From positions 62,001 to 126,000 of the forward strand of contig CAJTJY010000001.1 of NCBI GenBank assembly GCA_910576975.1: a stretch of DNA of 64,000 nt. The letters run 5' to 3'. How positions within the stretch are numbered: the stretch's first letter is position 1; every line of letters begins with the position of its first letter. The notes under the pieces were generated by a model. That model was not told where the DNA came from and did not search any database. It saw only the letters and a program-made list of their open reading frames with translations. The stretch is from an uncultured Lachnospiraceae bacterium. Its GTDB lineage: Bacteria; Bacillota; Clostridia; Lachnospirales; Lachnospiraceae. Made by a program: the position numbers and the translations under genes. Shown here piece by piece: positions 45,008-54,201 of this stretch.

Positions 45008-46423
45008 TCAATCTACCACTTTCACATTTGTCACAAAACTTTTGCTTAAGCCACTTTTTAATTTCACCTTGATTGTTATTTTGGTAGTGCCTTTCTTCCT
45101 GCCCTCAATGACGCCAGAGGGCTTGACACTTGCGATTTTGGGATTTTTCACTTTATATATTACCTGTTTGATAAAACTTCTGCTGGCGCCTTGCGTACAT
45201 TTTACCGTCAAAGTCTTTTGAGCTCCTACTTTTAAGGAAACAGATTTCTGCACCGAGAGATTTTTCAAAATCGGCTGTTTCTTCATATTGACAGTAATCG
45301 GCTCGGTAAAGCCGCCGCTATATCTCTTGCGTCCCTCTACTATATCATAGGAAGACATGCGAACCTGATAAATTGCCGTGGGCGAAAGATTCTTTATCAC
45401 ATGCTTTGTGTCTTGCGGAGACGTTACCGTTTTAATTTTCTTATAATTTCCATTCCCTTTTTTTAGATAAATTTCGTAGCTGCAGTCAGGAGAAGCCTTT
45501 TTCCAGGTTAACGTAACCTCTTTTCGGGCTGTCTTATATGCTTTTACAAAAGAAGGCAGCGGACACTCTGGAACATATACTTTGTCATCCTCCTGCGTAG
45601 GAGGCGCCGGAGCATCCGCCTGCACTGTATGCTGCAGTATCTTTACTGAGCGCAGCCCCCATTCTCCCGCACTGCTGCCATAAAGCCCTTTTGAGCCATC
45701 CGCTTTGTAGTCAGAAGCAACTGACACCTTAAAATAAAGATCGTCATAAAGTTTCATATCCCATTGATAGTCAAAATCAGCGCCCGTTTTATCATTATGA
45801 ATGACTTCATTCTTTTTCACAGTTTCAAATGTTCTCTCAATATCTCTGGTGTTTTTCCGAAATAACGTGCTGGCATGTCCCGCCATAGCTGATCCCAAAT
45901 CCGTACCCATAGTATCATAATCTTTCCATGTCTCTCCCTGGTCAAGGCTATAGGAAATCTGAAAATCCCTGGGCCCGTCTGCTGACGCCCCCATCTCAAG
46001 TTCAATTCCCGCAGCCGTGCTTGTCACATCTCCGATTTTAATCACCATGCACGAATCCTTCTGCCAAGGATGCTCCTGGTCTGCTGCAAGCACAGCGATA
46101 TGTTCTTGGTTTCCTTCTTCATCCTCATAGGGAGCCCGGGACCAGTATAAGCTGCTCTCATGCGTTCCATCCATGCTGGGCTTGACCGCTATGGAAAAAA
46201 CGCCCGCTTGTTGCAGATATTCCTGAAAATTTTGAATCTCACGATTCACAGATCCAATGCTTAAATTTTCTACCGCTTTCCCCGCTTCTCCCCCTGTGAA
46301 CTCAAATACTTTGTCCACGCACATCCCTTGATCCATTCCCTTGTCGGCCGCCAGCGCCGTCATTGAAGCCGCCAGCAGAACCGGTATCGAAATACTCAAA
46401 ACCGCTGCTTTTAATCTCTTCAT
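45008..46423 (-). CDS. Secreted protein with fibronectin-III and Ig-like (BIG2-type) domains
   Basis: 471 aa. A clear signal peptide (MKRLKAAVLSISIPVLLAASMTALAA) ends near residue 26. Residues 30-280 form an unrecognised extracellular domain with FQISYSLDQGETWKDYD and LYFKVSVASDYKADGSKG, lectin-like in look. About 295-385 is a fibronectin type III module (AYKTARKEVTLTWKKASPDCSYEIYLKKG), and the last 85 residues are an Ig-like repeat (SVSLKVGAQKTLTVKC ... IASVKPSGVIEGRKKGTTKITIKV). There is no LPXTG, so the protein is released or held non-covalently. AGGAGG precedes the ATG. Confidence 0.8.
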   Translation of the reverse strand: MKRLKAAVLSISIPVLLAASMTALAADKGMDQGMCVDKVFEFTGGEAGKAVENLSIGSVNREIQNFQEYLQQAGVFSIAVKPSMDGTHESSLYWSRAPYEDEEGNQEHIAVLAADQEHPWQKDSCMVIKIGDVTSTAAGIELEMGASADGPRDFQISYSLDQGETWKDYDTMGTDLGSAMAGHASTLFRKNTRDIERTFETVKKNEVIHNDKTGADFDYQWDMKLYDDLYFKVSVASDYKADGSKGLYGSSAGEWGLRSVKILQHTVQADAPAPPTQEDDKVYVPECPLPSFVKAYKTARKEVTLTWKKASPDCSYEIYLKKGNGNYKKIKTVTSPQDTKHVIKNLSPTAIYQVRMSSYDIVEGRKRYSGGFTEPITVNMKKQPILKNLSVQKSVSLKVGAQKTLTVKCTQGASRSFIKQVIYKVKNPKIASVKPSGVIEGRKKGTTKITIKVKLKSGLSKSFVTNVKVVD

Positions 46424-46613
46424 AGGTCATTCCTCCTTTTACTGTTTTCCCAATGGTTTTCTGACAATTTCATTTTACATTTTCACATATTGTTTTACAA
46501 TTCCCTTTGGTATATCTGGTTGATTTCTGGTATAAACGGCAATTTGCCGCCTTCGCTCTTAGCATTTTTCAACGATGACGGCTTTTTTTCTTAAACTTTG
46601 GTGCTTTTTGTCA

Positions 46614-46642
46614 TTGATTAAAAGGCCATTTACCCCTATAAT
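46614..46642 (+). promoter_or_regulatory. Promoter of the amylase gene
   Basis: TTGATT (46614-46619), exactly 17 bases, TATAAT (46637-46642), about 80 bases before the amylase ATG. No catabolite-control (cre) site is obvious between it and the gene. Confidence 0.7.
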
Positions 46643-46728
46643 AACAATATCTGAATACTTTTGCTATTTTTTACATCTTTAACGGAACCATTCAGAAATT
46701 TGATGCAATAGAAAGGATTTACAATATT

Positions 46729-48039
46729 ATGTGGGCTTATGAAAGTGTTTTTTATCAAATCTATCCTTTGGGATTCTGCGGAGCTCCCTTTGAAAATGAC
46801 GGAATTCCTGCAAACAGGATCCTTAAAGTGAAGGATTGGATTCCCCATCTGGAAAAGCTGGGTGTTAACGCCATCTACTTCTCTCCCCTGTTCGAGTCTG
46901 ATACCCATGGTTACAACGCCAGAGATTACCGTAAAATAGACGTCCGCCTGGGAGACAACGACGATTTCAAAGAGGTGTGCGACGCTCTCCATAAAGCGGG
47001 CATCCGCGTGGTATTAGACGGCGTGTTTAACCATGCCGGCAGAGGCTTCTTCGCATTCCAGGACGTGCTTCAAAACCGGGAACAATCCCGTTACCGTGAC
47101 TGGTTCCACATTGATTTTCATGGCAACTCTGGCTACAACGACGGACTCTGGTACGAAGGCTGGGAAGGCAATTACGACCTGGTGAAATTAAACCTGCGCA
47201 ATGAGGAAGTGATCCAGTATCTGTTGGAGAGCGTCTCTTTCTGGGTAGACAACTGGGATATCGACGGCCTGCGCCTGGACGTGGCATATTGCCTGGACCA
47301 TGATTTCGTGCGCCGCCTGCGCAGCCATTGCGACAGCCTGAAAAAAGATTTCTTCTTAGTAGGAGAAATGCTGCACGGCGATTACAACCAATTGATGAAT
47401 GATTCCATGCTGCATTCCGCCACAAACTATGAATGTTACAAAGGACTGCATTCCAGCTTTAATTCCATGAACATGTTTGAGATTATCCATTCTCTGCTGC
47501 GGCAATTCGGACCAGAGAACTGGACTTTGTACCGCGGGAAACATTTACTGAGCTTCGTGGACAACCATGACGTCTCCAGGATCGCCTCCATCTTAGGAAC
47601 AACGGAACATCTTCCTTTGATCTACGCCTTGTGCTTTGGCATGCCTGGCATTCCCTGCGTCTACTATGGCAGCGAATGGGGCGCAAAGGGCGACAAGTCA
47701 AACGGCGATCCCTCCCTGCGTCCCAGCTTTGAAAAACCAGAGTGGACAACTCTGAGCGAATGGATCTCCAAGCTCACTGCCGCCAAGAAATCCTCGGAAG
47801 CTCTCAACTACGGAGAATTCCGCTCTATCGTGCTCACCAACAAACAATGCATCTTTGAGCGCAAAAGCCAAAACGAGCGGGTATTGGTCGCCATCAATGC
47901 GGATAGCGAGCCTTACACGGCACATTTTGACGCCGGATGCGGAATGGCTGTTGACCTGATTACCGGAGAGAACCATGACTTCGGAGGAGGCAGCGAGCTC
48001 AGTGCCTACAGCGCTTACTTCTGGAAATGTGAAAAATAA
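46729..48039 (+). CDS. GH13 alpha-amylase family glycosidase
   Basis: 436 aa, cytoplasmic (no signal peptide). The (beta/alpha)8 barrel motifs are complete: GVFNHAG, GLRLDVAYC with nucleophile Asp184, LVGEMLHG with acid/base Glu213, and FVDNHDVSR with Asp281. A C-terminal beta domain (RVLVAINADSEPYTAHFD) ends the protein. Small size and lack of secretion suggest an intracellular maltodextrin-, cyclodextrin- or neopullulanase-type enzyme. AAAGGA precedes the ATG; single-gene unit with its own promoter and terminator. Confidence 0.9.
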   Translation: MWAYESVFYQIYPLGFCGAPFENDGIPANRILKVKDWIPHLEKLGVNAIYFSPLFESDTHGYNARDYRKIDVRLGDNDDFKEVCDALHKAGIRVVLDGVFNHAGRGFFAFQDVLQNREQSRYRDWFHIDFHGNSGYNDGLWYEGWEGNYDLVKLNLRNEEVIQYLLESVSFWVDNWDIDGLRLDVAYCLDHDFVRRLRSHCDSLKKDFFLVGEMLHGDYNQLMNDSMLHSATNYECYKGLHSSFNSMNMFEIIHSLLRQFGPENWTLYRGKHLLSFVDNHDVSRIASILGTTEHLPLIYALCFGMPGIPCVYYGSEWGAKGDKSNGDPSLRPSFEKPEWTTLSEWISKLTAAKKSSEALNYGEFRSIVLTNKQCIFERKSQNERVLVAINADSEPYTAHFDAGCGMAVDLITGENHDFGGGSELSAYSAYFWKCEK

Positions 48040-48089
48040 GATTTCCTACTAACGTGTCAAAAGATGTGAATCTTATCCTGTATAGAAAA

Positions 48090-48196
48090 AGGATGGGCTG
48101 TCGTAAAATAACTGATATCTACAGAATATGGTATTCAGAGCACTAAATTCTCATCCATATATTGTATAAAGATGCATTTTACAACAGTCCCATCCT
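48090..48196. terminator. Two-way terminator between amylase and exporter genes
   Basis: Arms 48090-48109 (AGGATGGGCTGTCGTAAAAT) and 48176-48196 pair along about 19 bases with two differences; on the plus strand ATTTCTTTTTC follows. The right arm touches the stop codon of the convergent exporter gene. Confidence 0.6.
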
Positions 48197-48653
48197 ATTT
48201 CTTTTTCTGGCCTTTACGCTCTGCGAGCCTTCCCAAACGGTTAAACCAGTTCTGGGGCAGTGAAAGCCCAAATACGATTCCCAACACGATAGCCCCTGCA
48301 ATTTTAAAAGTCTCTATCCCTTTCTCCGTGCTTTTATGCAGTTCATTCATAATCAAGTAATAAGCAGTATAATACACTCCAGACCCAGGTACAAGGCTAA
48401 ATATTCCCGCAATCAAAAATACTGTACTGGGCATTTTGCGCACGGCAGAGAACACCCTTGCCACCAGAGTCAGGACCAGGGCCGCCCATAGAGAAGAAGC
48501 AGTAGGACCAAAACTGTAGTCCTTGCAAATCTGATACACAGCCCAGCCAATCCCCCCATTGAGCGCGCAATACAAGTACTCTGATTTCGGAATATGGAAC
48601 AACACTCCAAATGCCAGGACGGAGCCCATCGCAACAATAATCTGAATTATCAT
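48195..48653 (-). CDS. Threonine/serine exporter family, small subunit (YjjB type)
   Basis: 152 aa from ATG 48653, which overlaps the stop of the upstream gene (ATGA). Four to five membrane helices; GGIGWAVYQICKDY and GIFSLVPGSGVYYTAYYLI are characteristic of the C-terminal half of the ThrE family (ThrE_2). It pairs with the next gene upstream to make one two-part ThrE-like transporter. The likely substrate (Thr/Ser or small acids) is by family only. Confidence 0.85.
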   Translation of the reverse strand: MIIQIIVAMGSVLAFGVLFHIPKSEYLYCALNGGIGWAVYQICKDYSFGPTASSLWAALVLTLVARVFSAVRKMPSTVFLIAGIFSLVPGSGVYYTAYYLIMNELHKSTEKGIETFKIAGAIVLGIVFGLSLPQNWFNRLGRLAERKGQKKK

Positions 48654-49474
48654 ATGGGCAGCATCCCCCCTCCCAAAAGCTGAAAGAGCTTGATGGCGGC
48701 TCCCACGCCAATCGCAATGCACATCCCAGTGAGCAGAGCGTCCATGAGGCGGATTCCGCCAGAGAGGTAATCTCCGTTAAACAAATCCCGTATCGCCGTC
48801 ACCAGAGACACGCCCGGCATCAGAAGAATAATGCCCCCGATAATCACATGGTTAAATTGAATGCCAAAATTTAAAATATACAGCACAAGGCCTCCGATTG
48901 TCACCATTGCGCTTCCCAGGATATCCGTTAAAAACTTTGATACCTGACGCTTTTCTGACGCTAGCAAGAAAGACTGCAGCATCATGCCCAAAAAAAACGT
49001 CATCATGCAGTCCAACAAATGACCGCCCAACAAATAGCAAAAACCTGCGCTTCCGATCCCACAGGCAAGAACGGACTCCCTGTGGGGCAGCGTAGAAGCT
49101 TCCTGATACTGCCCCAGACGTCGCTGCGCTTCCTTTATACTGCACGATCCCTGGCATATCTCCCGGGACAACTGATTCAATCCGGCAATATTTTCCAGAT
49201 TAACAGAGCCAATGGGAACATTTCTGACCATGCTTCCAGAATCCTCCCGATTCTCATGCACAGTGGCAAATATCCCATTCGTGAGGACAAACACATTATA
49301 ATCTTCTGCGCCAAGCGCATCCATCACATGTTCCACCGTCTCCTGCACCCGGTAAATTTCCGCACCATTCTTAAGAAGCTCTTCGCCCATAGAAACCGCC
49401 AAGTGCAAAATTTCTTTATATTTGCGCTGTTGTCTGCGCACAGCGCCTCTGGCGCTATCTTTACTTGCTGACAT
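48650..49474 (-). CDS. Threonine/serine exporter family, large subunit (YjjP type)
   Basis: 274 aa. The N-terminal soluble part has the ThrE motif GEELLKNGAEIYRVQETVEHVM and the Asn/Gly-rich turns typical of PF06738, followed by five hydrophobic helices, including ILLMPGVSLVTAIRDLFNGDYLSGGIRL. The start ATG overlaps the end of the O-antigen-ligase-like gene by 14 bases, with GGAG upstream, so the three genes are probably cotranscribed. Confidence 0.88.
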   Translation of the reverse strand: MSASKDSARGAVRRQQRKYKEILHLAVSMGEELLKNGAEIYRVQETVEHVMDALGAEDYNVFVLTNGIFATVHENREDSGSMVRNVPIGSVNLENIAGLNQLSREICQGSCSIKEAQRRLGQYQEASTLPHRESVLACGIGSAGFCYLLGGHLLDCMMTFFLGMMLQSFLLASEKRQVSKFLTDILGSAMVTIGGLVLYILNFGIQFNHVIIGGIILLMPGVSLVTAIRDLFNGDYLSGGIRLMDALLTGMCIAIGVGAAIKLFQLLGGGMLPI

Positions 49475-51116
49475 CTTCCATATTCTCCATGCCCCTAATA
49501 ATTCCCAACATCAAAAATAGATACGGGGTAAGAAAAATCGTAGGGTTATTGACCATTCCCTGTGCAATATAAGCACAGATCACAACGACGCCCAGAATCA
49601 TTTGCGGCTTATTCAAAGACTGTCTTGCAGAACGTACCGCCATACTAATCAATAGTCCAAAATATCCCACAACGCCCAAAAGCCCCGTGGTTGTAAGAAA
49701 TTGCAAGAATTCATTGTGGGCGTCTATCAGCAATGCGCCGTTAAAGACTTCGGAAACTTCGCTTCCACCATATTGCTGGATAAACACATGGTAGCAATTC
49801 AGCCCGAAACCAGAAATCTTATCCCAAAAAGGCATCTTCACCCAGGATTCCATAGTAGTCTTCCAGATATAGCCCCGAGTGCTTCCAAAACTGTCGTCAA
49901 TTTTCATTCTGTTTAAAAACGCCAAAGAACCTTCCCAGCCATCCTGTCTCAAATTCGCCATTAGCACGAGCAAAATTCCAACGCCCGCCAAAACGCCAAG
50001 GACGCCAAAAATCCATTTCCTTATCGTGCAGTAAGGCAGATCTTTTTGCTTTTTCTGCCTGTTTCGGGTAAAAAGCATCGCCCCTAGAATCAGTATGCCA
50101 CCGATTGCCAGCACATATCCGCTGAGCATAATGCGATTCTGCAATACTCCGCTAATAAAAGACAAAAACATGTGCTTTCTAGAGCCTGTAGATTTCCCTG
50201 CAAAAATCGTAATCTTCATCAACACGCTGCCAACCCAGAACAGACCACAAATTTCCAAAAAACGCAACATATGATAATGGTCGCTCATTGCGAACCAAAA
50301 CAATACCAGAAACGCGGCTCCAATTCCCAGCAGCCAGCCCTCGCTTACCGTACAATAGCAAGTCCAAAATCCCAAGACTAAAAAAACCCCTAATACAATC
50401 CGCAAAAGCTTGTTCTTTATAAACCAATACGCCGCCATTCCTGCTGGCACGACCATGCACATATAACTGGCGCATGCATTTACATTTCCAATCGTACTGA
50501 TGAATCCCCCATGCTGTTCTGTCGCAAGATTCTCATACATGCCCAATGGATCAATAGACCAGAAGTTTAAAATTGCCAATATAAACACGATGGCATTACC
50601 AGAAATGAATGTCCAAACGATCCACTTTCCAGGTTTGAGATACGTTCCTAAAATAGCGAAAGTCGTCACGCAGAGCAGCCAAACGATCAGCCCCAGCTTC
50701 CTTCCTTCGTTTCCCAACAAGGATTCCAAGGGATTGACGGAAAAAATCGTGGCAATGCAAACGCCTGCCGCAAAGATGATCGCGAACCAGGCCGGTACTG
50801 AGATTTGAGCGATCTGTTGGCGCATAGTCTTTCGGCCTTCTTCCTCTCCAGAAGAACGCCCCCCTTTGTTCCTGTTCTGCATTCTTGCCTTTAATTGCAT
50901 CTCTTCCTTATACTGCGAAAGCAGGCCAAGTCCTGCAAATACTACCAAAAGAACGATAAGCCCTATGGAGCATATGCGAAAAAAGTTAAGTTTTGCAGAA
51001 GAAATGTTTATATAGTTATTCTGATAATATAACGGAAAAAAGGCAAGCATCAAGATGACGTATACGCCTGCCGCCCCTTCCGTAAATATACGCATGATAC
51101 CTTTTTCTTCTTTCAT
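49461..51116 (-). CDS. O-antigen ligase / Wzy-like polytopic membrane protein
   Basis: 551 aa from ATG 51116 (GGAGGGACAA upstream); a longer frame to 51167 lacks a ribosome site. About 12 membrane helices and, between late helices, the large loop with GSTRGYIWKTTMESWVKMPFWDKISGFGLNCYHVFIQQYGG ... LIDAHNEFLQFLTTTGLLG, which is the O-antigen ligase (Wzy_C) signature with the conserved HNEFL. Family members join sugar or teichuronic-type polymers, or polymerise them, on the outer face of the membrane. No sugar-transferase genes lie nearby. Confidence 0.82.
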   Translation of the reverse strand: MKEEKGIMRIFTEGAAGVYVILMLAFFPLYYQNNYINISSAKLNFFRICSIGLIVLLVVFAGLGLLSQYKEEMQLKARMQNRNKGGRSSGEEEGRKTMRQQIAQISVPAWFAIIFAAGVCIATIFSVNPLESLLGNEGRKLGLIVWLLCVTTFAILGTYLKPGKWIVWTFISGNAIVFILAILNFWSIDPLGMYENLATEQHGGFISTIGNVNACASYMCMVVPAGMAAYWFIKNKLLRIVLGVFLVLGFWTCYCTVSEGWLLGIGAAFLVLFWFAMSDHYHMLRFLEICGLFWVGSVLMKITIFAGKSTGSRKHMFLSFISGVLQNRIMLSGYVLAIGGILILGAMLFTRNRQKKQKDLPYCTIRKWIFGVLGVLAGVGILLVLMANLRQDGWEGSLAFLNRMKIDDSFGSTRGYIWKTTMESWVKMPFWDKISGFGLNCYHVFIQQYGGSEVSEVFNGALLIDAHNEFLQFLTTTGLLGVVGYFGLLISMAVRSARQSLNKPQMILGVVVICAYIAQGMVNNPTIFLTPYLFLMLGIIRGMENMEDVSK

Positions 51117-51180
51117 TTGTCCCTCCGGATCTTCTATGCACGTTCGTAGATATAAGGAAGATTCCAAACGTACATTTCTC

Positions 51181-52017
51181 TTAAATCGTGATCTGCTTTC
51201 CTGCTTCTGGCAGAATGCAACGATCCCCTAATGCTTCTTTGATTGCGCCCATAGCCCGGATTCCCGTGCAATGCAGAGGAACCACCTTTTCTATTTGCAT
51301 TTGCGCAAGAGCGCAAATAGTCTCATCCACACGCTGTTTGCTGCAAGCTTTTAAATGCATCCCCGCTATCAAGCTGCGCACAGGTTTTCCAGGCAATACA
51401 GACTGCACATGATGCAGACAGTTGATAATTCCTGGATGGGCACAACCCGCAAATACGCAAAGCCCTGGCGATTCTTCGATAACCAGAAGTTGCTCGTCTT
51501 CCATAAAATCTGCCAGCAGTTCCGGTCCTTGCTCCTGGATGCACTCTCTCCAAAATCCCAGAGGCAATGATTCAAATTCTGTGACATAGGGAATCTCTGA
51601 CACTAAATAGACACCATCGCTGATCTTTGTAAAACCTCCTGGGAGCTTACGGAGCATCCCGCATTCCTGCCACCCAGACTGATCTTTCAAGCCAATATAG
51701 CGAAGCTCTCCCGTCTTAGGATTTTCTGTATATTTTTTCTCAAAAGCTCTTTCCTGGACATAGACTGGAATTTTCTTTGCTAATTCCTGAATCTGATCCA
51801 TGCCGCCGCAATGATCATAATGCCCATGACTTAAAATAATCCCATCCACATCCTCAAGAGCCACTTGAAGCTTGCTTGCATTATGCAAAAACACATGACT
51901 CTGCCCTGTATCAAACAAGTATCGTCTTTGTCCCGTTTCAATCAGCAAAGACATGCCGTGCTCGCCCAGGAAGCCTCGCTTATATACTGTGTTTTCTGTT
52001 AATATGCTAACTTTCAT
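51181..52017 (-). CDS. Metallo-beta-lactamase-fold hydrolase
   Basis: 278 aa from ATG 52017; it overlaps the alarmone synthetase end by 11 bases with GAAGGACAGG as ribosome site. The metal motif is ILSHGHYDHCGG (HxHxDH), later ligands are in FAGCAHPGIIN and VVPLHCTG. The start MKVSILTENTVYKRGFLGEHGMSLLIE is that of the subgroup annotated as 7,8-dihydropterin-6-methyl-4-(beta-D-ribofuranosyl)-aminobenzene-phosphate-synthase-like. The substrate in Firmicutes is not known. Confidence 0.85.
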   Translation of the reverse strand: MKVSILTENTVYKRGFLGEHGMSLLIETGQRRYLFDTGQSHVFLHNASKLQVALEDVDGIILSHGHYDHCGGMDQIQELAKKIPVYVQERAFEKKYTENPKTGELRYIGLKDQSGWQECGMLRKLPGGFTKISDGVYLVSEIPYVTEFESLPLGFWRECIQEQGPELLADFMEDEQLLVIEESPGLCVFAGCAHPGIINCLHHVQSVLPGKPVRSLIAGMHLKACSKQRVDETICALAQMQIEKVVPLHCTGIRAMGAIKEALGDRCILPEAGKQITI

Positions 52018-52669
52018 CGTCCTGTCCTTCCCCTTGTTCTTCCTTAGCCTGGAGGATCGCCTCATTCAATGAGAGCATCTTTGCATCCAGCATCGAGACA
52101 ATCCCGGCACACTCCCGTAAATCCCGGCTGATATAACCTGGCGCATCCCCTTCAAACTTATAATAAATTTTATGCTCCAGGCTTGCCCAAAAATCCATGG
52201 CAATGGTGCGGATCTGAATCTCAACCTTGGTGTCGATCACCCTGTCTGATAAAAAGATCGGCACTGTCACTAGCATATGGTAACTCTTATACCCACTGTC
52301 TTTGGGATGTTTGATGTAGTCTTTGACGGAAACCACCGTAAGGTCATTCTGCCTGCCAATCATTTCTGCTAGACGATAGATATCGGAAGTAAACGAGCAG
52401 ACCAGCCGAATGCCGGCAATGTCATTGACATGCTTTACCATATTGTAAATAGTGCTCTCATAGTGGTTTCGCTTTAATTTCTTTACAATGCTCTCTGGCG
52501 TCTTGATCCTGGACTTGATATACTCAATGGGATTATAATTGTGTATATGACAGAATTCATCATTTAATATCTCAAGCTTTGTCCCTACCTCTTTCAGGGC
52601 GGAATTATACAAAAAAATCACAGTTTCCCAACTATTTACACCCTCATTAAATTTACCGGCTAAATCCAT
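52007..52669 (-). CDS. Small alarmone synthetase (RelA/SpoT synthetase domain only)
   Basis: 220 aa with the (p)ppGpp synthetase domain and no hydrolase, TGS or ACT domains: SRIKTPESIVKKLKR, NDIAGIRLVCSFTSDIYRLAEMI, VKDYIKHPKDSGYKSYHMLVTVPIFL (G-loop region) and KVEIQIRTIAMDFWASLEHKIYYK (the EIQIRT active-site strand). This is the RelQ/YjbM class, which makes ppGpp or pGpp from GTP/GDP and ATP, usually under wall stress control. Ends in an acidic tail. Confidence 0.92.
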   Translation of the reverse strand: MDLAGKFNEGVNSWETVIFLYNSALKEVGTKLEILNDEFCHIHNYNPIEYIKSRIKTPESIVKKLKRNHYESTIYNMVKHVNDIAGIRLVCSFTSDIYRLAEMIGRQNDLTVVSVKDYIKHPKDSGYKSYHMLVTVPIFLSDRVIDTKVEIQIRTIAMDFWASLEHKIYYKFEGDAPGYISRDLRECAGIVSMLDAKMLSLNEAILQAKEEQGEGQDDES

Positions 52670-52703
52670 GTCGCCTGCTTCCTTCCTAAAATATGCTTTG
52701 CTG

Positions 52704-53990
52704 TCAACTGTTCTCTAACAGTTTTTCAATCGTTACTAATTTGACGCAGATTACAAAAATTTCCGTCGCAGTCTCGAGCTCCTCCAATGTAGGATAAGAA
52801 GGGGCGATTCGAATCGTAGCATCCTTGGGATCCTTGCCGTAAGGATAAGGAGCTCCTGCCGGAGTCATGGTAACGCCTGCTTCCTTGGCTTTCGCCACAA
52901 TTGCTTTCGCGCATCCCTCCATGGCTTCAAACGCCATAAAGTACCCGCCCTTTGGCGCAATCCAAGTTCCTGCGTCCCTGCCTGCCAATTCCCGTTCCAG
53001 GGTATCGTTAATCATTTCAAATTTGGGCCTTAAAATATCTGCATGTTTCTTCATATGCACTGTCATGCCGTAAATATCTTTAAAAAACCGTACATGACGC
53101 AGCTGGTTTACTTTGTCATGACCAATGGTCTGAATCTGCAACTGTTTCTTGATATCCACCAGGTTATGCTTAGAGGTTGCAATGGCTGCAACGCCGGAAC
53201 CTGGAAAACTGATCTTAGAGGTCGAGCAGAACTTGTATACTAAGTCTGGATTCCCTACCCGCTTGCACTCCGCCAAAATTTCCACCAAATGGTCCTGGTC
53301 AAGATCGTACAGGTGATGCACCCCGTAAGCATTGTCCCAATATATGCGAAAATCCTCTGCCGCCGGCTTGAGTCTTGCAAAACGGCGCACGGTCTCTGCC
53401 GAATAAGTGATTCCCTGGGGATTGGAGTATTTGGGCACACACCAGATCCCTTTCACTGCTGGATCACTGCTCACCAAATCTTCCACGATATCCATATCGG
53501 GACCCGTGGCAAGCATCGGCACATTCACCATGTCAATCCCAAAATACTCTGTAATTGCAAAATGCCTGTCATACCCCGGAACTGGACATAAGAATTTTAC
53601 CTTATCCAGCTTGCACCAGGGGGTGCTCCCCATCACGCCATGCGTCATAGATCGTGATATGGCGTCATACATTACGTTCAAGCTAGAATTGCCATAAATA
53701 ATGATATTATCTGGATGACACTCAATCATGTCCCCTAATAGCACTTTTGCCTCATGAATTCCATCTAAGACACCGTAATTGCGGCAATCTGTTCCGTCTT
53801 CGCACTCCAAATCCGTGCCGCTGTTGAGCACGTCCATCATGCCCATGGATAAATTTAATTGTTCCACAGAAGGCTTTCCCCTGGACATATCCAGCTTCAG
53901 CCCGCTGTGTGCATATTTTTGATAAGCTGCTTCCAGCTCTTGTTTTTCTTGTAATAACTCTTCCCTGCTCATTTCCTGAAATGACTGCAT
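52704..53990 (-). CDS. Aspartate aminotransferase, Aminotran_MocR subgroup
   Basis: 428 aa PLP enzyme. Features are LDMSRGKPSVEQLNLS at the N-terminus, NYGVLDGIHEAKVLLGDM, YGNSSLNVMYD, KGIWCVPKYSNPQGITYS, YWDNAYGVHHLYD, the PLP lysine in FCSTSKISFPGSG, and the C-terminal IRIAPSYPTLEEL with substrate-binding Arg. This set belongs to the aspartate aminotransferase type found in Clostridia and Actinobacteria (class I, subgroup 1c). AGGAGGGTG precedes the ATG. Confidence 0.88.
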   Translation of the reverse strand: MQSFQEMSREELLQEKQELEAAYQKYAHSGLKLDMSRGKPSVEQLNLSMGMMDVLNSGTDLECEDGTDCRNYGVLDGIHEAKVLLGDMIECHPDNIIIYGNSSLNVMYDAISRSMTHGVMGSTPWCKLDKVKFLCPVPGYDRHFAITEYFGIDMVNVPMLATGPDMDIVEDLVSSDPAVKGIWCVPKYSNPQGITYSAETVRRFARLKPAAEDFRIYWDNAYGVHHLYDLDQDHLVEILAECKRVGNPDLVYKFCSTSKISFPGSGVAAIATSKHNLVDIKKQLQIQTIGHDKVNQLRHVRFFKDIYGMTVHMKKHADILRPKFEMINDTLERELAGRDAGTWIAPKGGYFMAFEAMEGCAKAIVAKAKEAGVTMTPAGAPYPYGKDPKDATIRIAPSYPTLEELETATEIFVICVKLVTIEKLLENS

Positions 53991-54033
53991 TGTTTCACCC
54001 TCCTGAAGTCCTTGTGATCACTAAGCCGTTACT

Positions 54034-54062
54034 ATTATGCACTATTCTGAAACGATTGTAAA
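54034..54062 (-). promoter_or_regulatory. Promoter of the aspartate aminotransferase gene
   Basis: On the minus strand TTTACA (54062-54057), 17 bases, CATAAT (54039-54034), about 45 bases before the ATG. The rest of the 211-base gap up to the rarA stop shows no gene; a short frame with CPHCS near 54125-54195 is too weak to call. Confidence 0.6.
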
Positions 54063-54201
54063 GTATTTTCTTTCACAAATTTACATTTGTTCGCATACTA
54101 CGGACTTTTGGGCTATATTTTTACCACTTGTCTTTCTTATGGAACAATGCGGACAGGTAAGCTTTCGCTTAACACCATAAACATATAGAGCCAAACCGCC
54201 A